From contig MGMF01000001.1 in the NCBI GenBank assembly GCA_001796335.1, positions 186,001 through 250,000 of the forward strand: a stretch of 64,000 bases of DNA, written 5' to 3'. This document shows, piece by piece, positions 33,947-42,364 of the stretch. The DNA is from Chloroflexi bacterium GWB2_49_20. GTDB lineage: Bacteria > Chloroflexota > Anaerolineae > Anaerolineales > Villigracilaceae. A model generated the notes under the pieces. The model was not told where the DNA came from, searched no databases, and saw only the letters and a program-made list of their open reading frames with translations. Both the position numbers and the translations under genes were made by a program. Every line of letters begins with the position of its first letter. The stretch's first letter is position 1.

Positions 33947-36433
33947 ATGAAATCCTTATTTGCCGATCAGCTTTCGTCGTTAAAAGCATTTGGGGAACCT
34001 CTAACAGTTTCTCTCTCAAATGAATTGGTGAAATTATTGTCCGATCAGTTATACCAATCACCCCTAAAAGCTGTGGAAGAATTAGTTGTTAATGCTTATG
34101 ATGCAGACGCAAAAGTATGTCGTGTGTTTGTTCCGGCTCCAAGTGATACCGAAAATGACTTCATCGTAATTTTTGATGATGGCGTTGGGATGGATTATGA
34201 AGGATTAGTAAATCTCTGGCAAATAGGTAGAAGTAATAAAAGAGATGAAAATATTCAAAAAATGCTTAAGAGAAAGCAGATTGGAAAATTTGGGATAGGG
34301 AAATTAGCTTCGAGAACTATCGCCTATAAATTAACCCATATAACAAAAACAGGAAATCGAATTCTGTCAGTAACCGTGGATTTTAGAGATTTTAAAGATA
34401 ATCCTTCTGCCACAACACAACCTGTGATTACTTCTGTTCGTGAAATTGTAGATAAGGATTTTTTCAATACAAATGTACGTCTATCCAAAATGCTTGATGC
34501 TTGTGGTATCAAACCAGAAGAAATCGGTGGGACGAAATATAAAACTTGGACTTTAGCAATTCTAGAGGATTTAACAGAGAAAGCCCGAAAAATAAGACAA
34601 GAAACTCTTCATTGGATATTAAGTACTGCTATGCCTTTGCAGTCAGATTTTGTTTTATTCTTGAACGGTACCAAAGTATTAAGTTCTAAGGAAGTTTATG
34701 AAAAATGGGTTGAATTTAATATTAGTGAATTGCCCGCAGAAAGACTAAAAGCACTTCAAGAATCAACTGGCGAAAAGTGGTCGAATGAAGGAAATTACTT
34801 GAAATCCGCATCCTTCCCATCAGGCGTTAGTGGATCAGTATTTGTAACCAAACCATCGCTCTCGGGGGGAAAAAGTGAAGATCTTATTCGCAGCTATGGT
34901 TTTTTTGTTCGGGTAAGAGGACGGTTAATTAATGACAATGACCCTCTTTTCGGTCTAAAACCGCTTTTTTTTGGTTTGTATTATAGGTTCCATGCAGATA
35001 TTTACGCAGATGATCTAGATGAGGATTTAAAGGCATCTCGGGAAACTATTGAAGATACAACTATTAAAGATAATTTTAGGCATCTTCTACGGGAGATTTT
35101 TAATCATACGAATCATCTTTATGTAAAGGCACAAGCTGCAGAAGATGAAAAAAGAGATAAGAAGGAAGGGGAGAGAAATCAAGTTTCACCTCGGCTAGTA
35201 GAATATCAAGTCGCTGATGTTCTTGTAGAAAATACAAAATCGTTTATTGGTTCGGAAGCTGATGAAAGTTGGTTTTATCTATCTCTTAGTTCCAACGATA
35301 AATTGGACGATCTTATTAAGACTTTATATACTCCTAAACGCGAGAAGTACACTTACCAATATATTAACAATGGACCCACTGCCAGAATAGTGAAATTTGA
35401 TCCTGCAAGCTCGACTTTCTGGATTAATAAGGATCATGAATTCGCAGCAGAGTTTATCAATGAAGGTGTTTCAAGATTGTTACAGGAGGTAGTAACAGCC
35501 GAAGCTTTACTAGAAGTCTATTTAAGAGAAAATCAAGTATCTATTAGTGCAATAGGAAAAATCCTGGAACAGCGGGACGAGCTTCTTCGTAGTTTAATAA
35601 GAGACCACTCATATTCATTTGAAACTATTGCAAGACGTCTTCGTGATGCTGCTACAGATAAATATGAATTGGAAATTTCTTTAGTGGTTGCTGCAAGATC
35701 ACTTGGGTTTACCGCAACGCACATTGCTGGGGCTGGCAATCCCGATGGATTGGCTTTATTCACTGAATACCCTGGTGGCGAAAAGAAAATTACCCTTGAG
35801 GCCAAATCATCTATAGATACCCCATCTCTTGTTGCAATAGATTTTGCATCACTTCAAGAACATGTTATAAACGAAAAAGCCGATGGATGTTTATTGGTAG
35901 CTCCCAATTACCCAGGCGATTCACAAGAACATTATGCTGCCCAACGGCGTGCAAATAACTTGAAAATTTCTTGTTGGACGGTTGAACAGTTAGCGTTATT
36001 TGTGGAATCTGCAGAAAAAAGACAATTCAATGCCAATAACATTTTAGATATTGCACTGACAGCATTCACTCCGGATGAAGTAACGGCGCAAATAAAATCC
36101 TTATTTGAACAACCCATATGGGACAAGAGAAGTTTATATCGAGCAATACTAAATGCATTACGTCATTTAGGGGGCAGGCTAATGGACTCTCCTAGAACTA
36201 TAGACTTAGTGGCAGGTGAAGTTTCCCGAGACAAAGAATTCTTAGGAATAAATAAGGAGAGCATCAAAGAAGCAGCCTCTGAACTTGCTGGAGCAAGTCA
36301 AGGAGGCATGACCTTTCGAGATCCGAATATTATTATGCATGTTTCAGTCGATGAACTTGAACGTAGATTAATTAATCTGACAAAGGGCACTAGTGAACCT
36401 CGTCGCTTGAGCAGCTTCAGTAAACATGAATAA
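33947..36433 (+). CDS. GHKL (Hsp90/MORC-like) ATPase fused to C-terminal Mrr-like nuclease domain
   Basis: An 828-residue protein. The N-terminal GHKL ATPase has all Bergerat-fold motifs: N-box VEELVVNAYDADA (Glu44, Asn48-49), G1 FDDGVGM (77-82), and G2 GKFGIGKLAS (113-122). A transducer-like middle region follows. Near residues 585-640 is a restriction-endonuclease-fold core: GNPDGLALF with Asp600 and TLEAKSS with Glu618 and Lys620, the PD-(D/E)xK signature in Mrr-like spacing. The start ATG 33947 has AAGGAC upstream; ATG 33932 is an alternative. The next gene, a DNA methyltransferase, overlaps it by 8 nt. The pair looks like an ATP-dependent restriction nuclease with its protecting methylase. 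Base use is distinctly AT-rich, indicating horizontal transfer. Confidence 0.8.
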   Translation: MKSLFADQLSSLKAFGEPLTVSLSNELVKLLSDQLYQSPLKAVEELVVNAYDADAKVCRVFVPAPSDTENDFIVIFDDGVGMDYEGLVNLWQIGRSNKRDENIQKMLKRKQIGKFGIGKLASRTIAYKLTHITKTGNRILSVTVDFRDFKDNPSATTQPVITSVREIVDKDFFNTNVRLSKMLDACGIKPEEIGGTKYKTWTLAILEDLTEKARKIRQETLHWILSTAMPLQSDFVLFLNGTKVLSSKEVYEKWVEFNISELPAERLKALQESTGEKWSNEGNYLKSASFPSGVSGSVFVTKPSLSGGKSEDLIRSYGFFVRVRGRLINDNDPLFGLKPLFFGLYYRFHADIYADDLDEDLKASRETIEDTTIKDNFRHLLREIFNHTNHLYVKAQAAEDEKRDKKEGERNQVSPRLVEYQVADVLVENTKSFIGSEADESWFYLSLSSNDKLDDLIKTLYTPKREKYTYQYINNGPTARIVKFDPASSTFWINKDHEFAAEFINEGVSRLLQEVVTAEALLEVYLRENQVSISAIGKILEQRDELLRSLIRDHSYSFETIARRLRDAATDKYELEISLVVAARSLGFTATHIAGAGNPDGLALFTEYPGGEKKITLEAKSSIDTPSLVAIDFASLQEHVINEKADGCLLVAPNYPGDSQEHYAAQRRANNLKISCWTVEQLALFVESAEKRQFNANNILDIALTAFTPDEVTAQIKSLFEQPIWDKRSLYRAILNALRHLGGRLMDSPRTIDLVAGEVSRDKEFLGINKESIKEAASELAGASQGGMTFRDPNIIMHVSVDELERRLINLTKGTSEPRRLSSFSKHE

Positions 36434-37289
36434 TAATAAATTTACTCCAAACTCTATTGTTGTTGGTGATGTCCTAGAAACTCTCCGATCAATTCCAAAT
36501 GATATTATTGATTTGACTGTTACTTCACCTCCTTATAATAAGCGTAATAAATCACATGGCTGGCTTGTTACTAATGAAAAATATAGTCATTTTGATGATC
36601 ATATACCTGAGGAAAAATACCAGCAATTGCAAATAGCCGTTTTGGATGAAATCTTCAGAATAACCAAACCGGGTGGTTCATTGTTTTATAATCACAAACA
36701 TCGCTGGACGAATGGTGTCCTGATTAACCCCTTTAGTTGGTTAGTCAATACTAAGTGGACAATAAAGCAGGAATTAATTTGGGATCGTGTAATTGCTGCT
36801 AACATGCGCGGCTGGAGGTTCTGGCAGATAGATGAAAGGATATATTGGCTTTATAAACCCAAAGATAATTATCTCATCGGAAAAGAATTGGAATCAATGC
36901 ACGCAAAATTTGCTTCAATATGGCACATGAGACCCGAGCACAGAACCAATTCACACCCGGCACCCTTTCCGATAGAATTACCCACACGCATCATATATTC
37001 CATCTTGACTTCCAAAAATTGTATTGTCATGGATCCATTCTGCGGAACTGGTACAACTTTAGTTGCCGCAAAGTTGCTTGGACATAGATATTTTGGAATT
37101 GATGTTTCACCAGAATATGTGAAACACGCTATTGAGAGGTTGGAAAAGTCAGAGGATGAAAAAAATCGCTTGCAAAAAGAAAAATTGAAGCATGTGATAG
37201 AAGATTCATTTGCAGCAAGGAAAAAACGTGGAACGATTAGTTGGCCTTATGGGCCAAAACTTGATAATGACTCAACTAAAAAGAAGTAA
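36426..37289 (+). CDS. Site-specific DNA methyltransferase (class beta, N4-C or N6-A)
   Basis: A 287-residue amino-methyltransferase in the permuted beta order: catalytic motif IV TSPPYN (residues 33-38) comes first and the SAM-binding motif I MDPFCGTGTTL (near 203) last. SPPY is commonest in N4-cytosine enzymes but also occurs in N6-adenine ones. The C-terminus (YFGIDVSPEYVKHAIERLEK) is standard. No long target-recognition insert is visible, so the recognition site cannot be guessed. It overlaps the ATPase-nuclease gene by 8 nt. It probably protects host DNA from that partner. Confidence 0.9.
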   Translation: MNNNKFTPNSIVVGDVLETLRSIPNDIIDLTVTSPPYNKRNKSHGWLVTNEKYSHFDDHIPEEKYQQLQIAVLDEIFRITKPGGSLFYNHKHRWTNGVLINPFSWLVNTKWTIKQELIWDRVIAANMRGWRFWQIDERIYWLYKPKDNYLIGKELESMHAKFASIWHMRPEHRTNSHPAPFPIELPTRIIYSILTSKNCIVMDPFCGTGTTLVAAKLLGHRYFGIDVSPEYVKHAIERLEKSEDEKNRLQKEKLKHVIEDSFAARKKRGTISWPYGPKLDNDSTKKK

Positions 37290-37457
37290 TAATACATCAT
37301 TCCATCATTTTCCTCTTGGCTCATTCTCAGTTGCTTACCTATGCGATAGTGGCCACGAAGAATACGATATCTCCTTGCCTCATCAAGAAGACGCTATTCT
37401 CGGAAAACGGCTATCCCGGGGGCCAAAAAACCACTATTACAATAAAAAACCCGCCCC

Positions 37458-37820
37458 CTAACACCCCTCTGCCACCAGCTTGATCTCATCCGGCTGGTTG
37501 GGGATCATGCACAGAAATTCAAAATTTCCTTTTCCGTTGTTGAAATAGGAATGGGGCACGCCCTCCGGAATGAAAACCACATCTCCCCGCTTTACGAAAT
37601 GAACCTCTTCACCAATTTGGACCCTGGCCTGACCGGTCAGCACATATTGCTCATGCTCCAGCGTATTGGTATGCAGAGGCATACCTCCCCCGGGCTGGAT
37701 CACAAAGCGCCGCATGGCAAAATGCGGGCCTTCCTGCGCCGAGATCAGCACCTGGATGGTTGTGGCTGTTCCGGCAGGCACATTGGCTTCTTTTACATCA
37801 TCAACATTTTTAACGGTCAT
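37458..37820 (-). CDS. Cupin-domain protein
   Basis: A 120-residue single cupin barrel. The metal-binding motifs are PGGGMPLHTNTLEHEQYVLT (His, His, Glu) and the second-strand FIPEGVPHSYFN (His). Such proteins bind a metal and act on or sense small molecules; the substrate is unknown. It lies alone on the minus strand next to the AT-rich island and is back to backbone composition. An AAGGAGAATTTACC ribosome-binding site precedes its ATG on the minus strand. Confidence 0.85.
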   Translation of the reverse strand: MTVKNVDDVKEANVPAGTATTIQVLISAQEGPHFAMRRFVIQPGGGMPLHTNTLEHEQYVLTGQARVQIGEEVHFVKRGDVVFIPEGVPHSYFNNGKGNFEFLCMIPNQPDEIKLVAEGC

Positions 37821-37910
37821 GGTAAATTCTCCTTACAAAATAGGGGCGGGTCTTCTCGTTTGATAAGGCAACTTGGTCAAAAAACAAGACCCGCCCCTGC
37901 TCTTGCCGGG

Positions 37911-37943
37911 AGAATTCCGAAGTCTGCGAGACTTCGGAATTCT
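37911..37943. repeat. Palindrome of the ttccgaagtct family, copy 1
   Basis: Two 15-nt arms (agaattccgaagtct at 37911-37925 and its complement at 37929-37943) flank a 3-nt loop. A related palindrome lies at 45120-45152. Confidence 0.65.
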
Positions 37944-37950
37944 GGTTTAT

Positions 37951-38030
37951 GCTGGCAAAGCCATCTTACAACACAGCACAGCGTACCCGCCCGTAGGACA
38001 CCCGATGGGTGCAGGGTGAAACCCAACAAT
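37951..38030 (+). repeat. Dispersed intergenic repeat R2, copy 2
   Basis: Almost identical to copy 1 at 27143-27206 over about 65 nt (cgtacccgcccgtaggacac and onward). It lies between the cupin and recF genes. Confidence 0.8.
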
Positions 38031-38033
38031 CGG

Positions 38034-39239
38034 TTAAGCAAGGACATGGATCTCCCCTGCCGACACTTCCCAGCGGGTTGCCTGGGCAACAAAATCCGGA
38101 TTGAACAGCGCCAGATCGGTGGTGGTCAACAGGGATTGCTCGCTGTCGCCCAGGTGGTTCAGCAAGTCGATCCTTCGCTGGGCATCCAGTTCAGCCAGCA
38201 CCTCATCCAACAGGATGACCGGCCACTGACCGGTTCGGGCATGCATCCACTCCACTTCGGCCAGCTTGAGCGCCAGCAGCGCGGTGCGGATCTGTCCCCG
38301 TGAGCCATAATCACCCAGGTCCAGGCTGTTGGCCAGAAAGCGTAGTTCATCGCGGTGCGGACCCAGGGTGGTCACCCCGCGGCTGATCTCTTCATTCCTG
38401 ACCTGTTTCAAGCGGAACAGGAATCCCTCCCGGATTTCCTCCAGGCTTAATTTGCTGCGGTCCAATGGGGTGCTCATGGGCAGGGAAATCTGTCCATCTT
38501 TGCGTGGCAGCGGTTCGTACGCAGGCAGGTAATTCAAGCGTAATACTTCGCGGCTGCGTGTCAACTGGTGATGGATGCGGGCAGCCAGTCGTTCCAATTC
38601 CTGGAAGGCCTGGATGCGTTCCAGCATGATAACAGCACCTGTACGGCTGATGACCTCATCCCAGTAGATCAATTGCTCCGGGTCACCACTGCGCTCATTC
38701 AGCAGCTTAAGCAGGGCGTTGCGCTGGCTGATGGCCTGGGCATACTCACTTAGGGCACGCGCATAACTGGGGGCAGCCTGTGCCAGGGCCAGGTTGATAT
38801 ACCGGCGGCGTTCATCCGGCCCGCCTTCAATAATTAACGACATCTGCGGCACAAATACAACCGCATTAAAATGACCAATGACTTCTGCCAGGGGTCGCTT
38901 GAGTCCGTCCAGCAGGATTTCCTTGCGCAGGCGCTGACCATTGATCCCGGTCGGCTCAAGGATCAGGCGCGCCTCCAGCTTGTGAGCGGCGGTACCACGC
39001 CGGTACTCAGCCACCAGGCGCGCCACCGCCAATGGCTCACGCGCCGCCAGAAAATTGACCATCTGCCGGTCAGCGTGAGTCTGAAAAGATGTAAAAGCCG
39101 CCAGGAAATAAATGGCTTCCAAAAGGCTGGTCTTACCCTGGGCATTGCTGCCCACCAGCAAAACAGCCCGCCGGGGTATGTCAATGTCCAGGCGGGAGAA
39201 ATTTCGAAAGTGGGTCAGGGATAGGTGGGTCAGGTACAT
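38034..39239 (-). CDS. recF: DNA replication/repair protein RecF
   Basis: A 401-residue SMC-like ATPase that helps load RecA at single-strand gaps. Walker A is LLVGSNAQGKTSLLEAIYFL (residues about 27-46). The ABC-type signature lies in LDLGDYGSRGQIRTALLALK, and the Walker B PVILLDEVLAELD follows. Length is slightly above the norm (about 360-375). It is often found next to dnaN and gyrB, but here its neighbour is def. On the minus strand, a TTGACA is present 30-40 nt before the start, a possible -35. Confidence 0.92.
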   Translation of the reverse strand: MYLTHLSLTHFRNFSRLDIDIPRRAVLLVGSNAQGKTSLLEAIYFLAAFTSFQTHADRQMVNFLAAREPLAVARLVAEYRRGTAAHKLEARLILEPTGINGQRLRKEILLDGLKRPLAEVIGHFNAVVFVPQMSLIIEGGPDERRRYINLALAQAAPSYARALSEYAQAISQRNALLKLLNERSGDPEQLIYWDEVISRTGAVIMLERIQAFQELERLAARIHHQLTRSREVLRLNYLPAYEPLPRKDGQISLPMSTPLDRSKLSLEEIREGFLFRLKQVRNEEISRGVTTLGPHRDELRFLANSLDLGDYGSRGQIRTALLALKLAEVEWMHARTGQWPVILLDEVLAELDAQRRIDLLNHLGDSEQSLLTTTDLALFNPDFVAQATRWEVSAGEIHVLA

Positions 39240-39290
39240 ATCATTTTGACTGCGGGGAATGAAACAATCCTGTCAAAACGATGAAGCGCA

Positions 39291-39803
39291 TTACACGTTA
39301 TCAACCAATGCTTCATCTGCTTCCGGTTTCCAAATCTTGCTGGCCTTATCGGTAAAGACCACGCCTTCCAGGTGATCTATTTCATGCTGGAAGATACGCG
39401 CCAGCCAACCCTGGGCTTTTATCCGTACCGGTTTGCCTTGCCGGTTCAGGCCTTTGACAATCACCGCCAGGGAGCGATCCACCTCACCCAGCAGGCCGGG
39501 CAGGGACAGGCAGCCCTCCACGCCCGTCTCGGTTTCCTCGTCGGTTATTTTGATCTCGGGGTTAACCACTGCAAAGAGCTTTTTGGGTGCGGTTTCATCT
39601 TCTTCATTGGTAGTGTATTCAACCACGATCACTCTCTGGGAAATACCCACCTGCGGAGCCGCCAGTCCCACTCCTGGCGCAACACGCATGGTCTCGATCA
39701 TATCCGCGATCAACACCTGGAGCTCGTCATCAAATTTCGTCACCGGGTGGGCTTTGCGCCGCAGCACCGGGTTTGGAATAGTAACTATTTCACGCAAGGA
39801 CAT
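39291..39803 (-). CDS. def: Peptide deformylase
   Basis: A 170-residue metalloenzyme that removes N-terminal formyl groups from new proteins. The three motifs are intact: GVGLAAPQVG (residues 45-54), EGCLSLPG (97-104, Cys metal ligand), and HEIDHLEGVVF (two His ligands and Glu, near 139-150). Length equals the family. It is separated from fmt (20510) although the two often pair. Confidence 0.93.
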   Translation of the reverse strand: MSLREIVTIPNPVLRRKAHPVTKFDDELQVLIADMIETMRVAPGVGLAAPQVGISQRVIVVEYTTNEEDETAPKKLFAVVNPEIKITDEETETGVEGCLSLPGLLGEVDRSLAVIVKGLNRQGKPVRIKAQGWLARIFQHEIDHLEGVVFTDKASKIWKPEADEALVDNV

Positions 39804-39859
39804 TGTACATCACCATACCATTAAGATCAGGGCTAGAATCAGCCCGTAAGAATATTTTG

Positions 39860-41587
39860 CTATTGTACATCAAATTCATCCCCTTCAGGGAGATCACTGA
39901 AACCACCTTGCCCTGCCTCCCCCCTGAAGGAGTCTGCATCATTGTGATAGGCGGCAAACCAATCGGCCATACGGTCACGCTCAGCGCGCGTTTCAATCTC
40001 TTGTTTTTGGGATATGCGCGCAATGCGGCGCTCGTCGATATCCTGCTGCACGGCAGGCGGGTCAGAAACATCCTCGAATACGAGTTGCGCGCCGCCCACG
40101 GTGATATACACATTGCCAAAATTCAACAAGACTTGCATGATTCCAATGCGCTTATATTCTGTACTCAAAATATTATCCAGCGGTGCCGCCCGGCGTTCCT
40201 CACGACCCAGTGGTGTTTTATCAATATCAAATATTTGGTCAGGTGTTACCTGATAGATGTCATTATGCCAGTCTAAATACTTGTACAACCACCACACAAA
40301 CGTGATGGCAAAAAACACAAGCATCACCAGGATCAGTGTATCCACCCCTGAACCGGATGGTGTTTTGGGTAGATCAACCGCCGCCAGGTAAAACAAACGG
40401 TAGATAATGGTTGCCAGCAGTAAAAGGAACACTAATACAGGCTGCCATGTCGTCTTCAAAAGCACAAACCAGTGTTTGCGATAAGTTATTGTGCCGCTGT
40501 CTTCAAAACGAACTTTGAAAATATTTGAGAACATCATTTGTAAAACACCTGGTATGCGCGCCGTACTCACCACCGGAGCCTGTTGTGCAGGCTCACCGGG
40601 TTTGCGCTCAACCAATCCCAGCCGTTCGCGGATGGCCTGCTTCATTGCGGAAGCATCCTCCTTTTGGGAAATCTCACGGGAACGTACCCAGTGTTCCTCC
40701 ACCAGTGAAGCGGCCTGGTTTGGACGGCGGACATGGTGGAAAAGGATCCGCCCCACAAATGTCCGCACGATCACATCGCCATAATCCAGAATACGCCCGA
40801 TCTGGTCGGTTTCCACACCAACCGACAGGATGGTATTCAAAGGAGCTTCCTGGCGGCTGTCGTAAATACCGATCACCTTCTCAAGCCAGATGACACGCTT
40901 GTTTGTGACGATATAGTAATCGTTGCCCCAATCCACCCACTTCCACAGTCCCCAGGCACCATCCACCACCAGGAAAATCCAGGCCAGGATGAGAGGAATG
41001 ACAGCCGCACTTGAAATGGAAAACCAAAAAAGGAACAATGCTCCCAATAAAACCAGGAGTGGAGTTGCCAGGCTCTGCCAGAGCAGGATGGGGTGCTTGC
41101 ACGCCAGGAAATAGATCACTTCATCCGGTTGGATCCAGCCAAAATTTGTTTTCCGGATCAAGCGCCGGCTTTCCCTTGCCACCTCAAAATTTGCCTTCAG
41201 CTTGGGGATATGGGCAAATAAGACTTCCAGATGCCGGCGAGGCAAAGCCAGGATGACAGAATCTTCCAGCGTGGTGACACTGGATGTACGGTTACGCTGG
41301 GTCAGGAGTGCTTCCTCACCGAAATAGTCACCTGTCACCAGGCTGGCCAGGTTTTCATTCTTACCCTTCATGGAACGGGTAACCCTGACACTGCCAGAAT
41401 GGATCATATAGATGTATTCCCCCTGGGTCCCCTGTTTTATCAGCACCTTGTCCGCAGGGTAGGGTATTTCATCCATTGCATCGGCCACATTGTCCAGTTG
41501 CTCATCTGTCAGGCCCCGGAACAGGTGGCATTTCTTCAGGAACAAAACTTTCTGGTTTATATCCAGCTTGGATGGTTTGAATTCCAT
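39860..41587 (-). CDS. Cyclic-nucleotide-binding sensor fused to membrane PH-like (bPH2) domains
   Basis: A 575-residue membrane protein. Residues about 10-135 are a CRP-type cNMP-binding domain (YPADKVLIKQGTQGEYIYMI, then VTGDYFGEEALLTQRNRTSS). Two hydrophobic stretches (near 175-225 and 375-430) each precede a PH-like domain with a similar NDxYxVTxxxIxxxxK core (NDYYIVTNKRVIWLEKVIG and NDIYQVTPDQIFDIDKT), so the C-terminal part is an internal duplication. It may link a cyclic nucleotide signal to the membrane; no output enzyme is present. A minus-strand TAAAAT 6 nt before its ATG suggests a leaderless message. Confidence 0.75.
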   Translation of the reverse strand: MEFKPSKLDINQKVLFLKKCHLFRGLTDEQLDNVADAMDEIPYPADKVLIKQGTQGEYIYMIHSGSVRVTRSMKGKNENLASLVTGDYFGEEALLTQRNRTSSVTTLEDSVILALPRRHLEVLFAHIPKLKANFEVARESRRLIRKTNFGWIQPDEVIYFLACKHPILLWQSLATPLLVLLGALFLFWFSISSAAVIPLILAWIFLVVDGAWGLWKWVDWGNDYYIVTNKRVIWLEKVIGIYDSRQEAPLNTILSVGVETDQIGRILDYGDVIVRTFVGRILFHHVRRPNQAASLVEEHWVRSREISQKEDASAMKQAIRERLGLVERKPGEPAQQAPVVSTARIPGVLQMMFSNIFKVRFEDSGTITYRKHWFVLLKTTWQPVLVFLLLLATIIYRLFYLAAVDLPKTPSGSGVDTLILVMLVFFAITFVWWLYKYLDWHNDIYQVTPDQIFDIDKTPLGREERRAAPLDNILSTEYKRIGIMQVLLNFGNVYITVGGAQLVFEDVSDPPAVQQDIDERRIARISQKQEIETRAERDRMADWFAAYHNDADSFRGEAGQGGFSDLPEGDEFDVQ

Positions 41588-41593
41588 GCGATT

Positions 41594-41599
41594 ATTTTA
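41594..41599 (-). promoter_or_regulatory. -10 element implying leaderless mRNA of cNMP/PH protein
   Basis: On the minus strand, TGCTAAAAT (an extended -10) ends 6 nt before the ATG at 41587. Confidence 0.45.
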
Positions 41600-42112
41600 G
41601 CATGAATCGGGAAGATGGCGGACGATCATGCAGCCATAAGGCTGCGTCTGGGTTGGTTCCGGCTCCCGCCCTTCCAACAAGGCTTCCAGGGCAGCTTTCA
41701 AATAATCCTGTCTGGCAGTGCGCTGGCGAAAGCTGACATCATCAAAAGCTCCCTGGTATCGCAGCAAACCATCTCTGTCCACAAGAAAACAATGCGGAGT
41801 GGTCTGGGCTGCATACAGGTCTGCCGTTTTTTGGTGGGCATCCCACAATACAGGTGAGGCGCCGCGTTCAACAGCCGCCAACCGCACTTGTTCATGGGAT
41901 TCATTTATATTGGAAGCGATCCGCAGGACGACAACCTGCCTTCCCCGGGATTCCAGGTAACCCGCCAGTTCCCCATCCACCCGTTCAGACTGCGGGCATT
42001 CAGCCGACCAAAAATTGATAACAACGATTTTTCCACGGTAATCTTTCAAGCAATGATTATTTCCATTCATGTCGGGCAGGCAGAAATCGGGGGCTTTTTC
42101 CAGTATTCGCAT
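41597..42112 (-). CDS. Thioredoxin-like redoxin (AhpC/TSA family)
   Basis: A 171-residue thioredoxin-fold protein. The N-terminus APDFCLPDMNGNNHCLKDYR is typical of peroxiredoxin/TlpA proteins. The active-site region is VVINFWSAECPQSERVDGEL; CPQS holds one Cys in place of the usual CxxC, which suggests a peroxiredoxin-like single-cysteine mechanism. The cis-proline segment TTPHCFLVDRDG carries a Cys. The C-terminus (QTQPYGCMIVRH) matches a Chloroflexi/cyanobacterial redoxin tail. A minus-strand TATAAT 7 nt before its ATG suggests a leaderless message. It ends just upstream of the cNMP sensor gene. Confidence 0.8.
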   Translation of the reverse strand: MRILEKAPDFCLPDMNGNNHCLKDYRGKIVVINFWSAECPQSERVDGELAGYLESRGRQVVVLRIASNINESHEQVRLAAVERGASPVLWDAHQKTADLYAAQTTPHCFLVDRDGLLRYQGAFDDVSFRQRTARQDYLKAALEALLEGREPEPTQTQPYGCMIVRHLPDSC

Positions 42113-42119
42113 GCTTTAA

Positions 42120-42125
42120 ATTATA
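42120..42125 (-). promoter_or_regulatory. -10 element implying leaderless redoxin mRNA
   Basis: On the minus strand, TATAAT ends 7 nt before the ATG whose first base is 42112. Confidence 0.5.
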
Positions 42126-42141
42126 CATTCTTTAAACCACA

Positions 42142-42302
42142 GAAAAAATCCCTTTTCACACGATATAACAGTGTCTATACCACCTAGACACAAAGACACC
42201 AGGATTCCTAAATAATTAACCTTCATGACTTCATGCTCCCCATGTTCAAGGGGGGTGTGACTCGTGTCCCCGCTTTTTGGGGATGGTGGTAAAGTCTTTT
42301 TT
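42142..42302 (+). repeat. MITE-like intergenic repeat R1, copy D (with 5' extension)
   Basis: The extension ccttttcacacgatataaca then gtgtctataccacc is shared only with copy E. The core then follows with cctaaataattaacctt, both hairpins and the end tggtggtaaagtctttt. Confidence 0.88.
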
Positions 42303-42350
42303 CAGTAAAGTCACTCGTATATTATCAAAACTTTTACCTTATTTTTCGGG

Positions 42351-42356
42351 TAGAAT
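42351..42356 (+). promoter_or_regulatory. -10 element implying leaderless flippase-like mRNA
   Basis: TAGAAT ends 8 nt before the ATG at 42365, with no ribosome-binding site. Confidence 0.45.
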
Positions 42357-42364
42357 CATATTAT

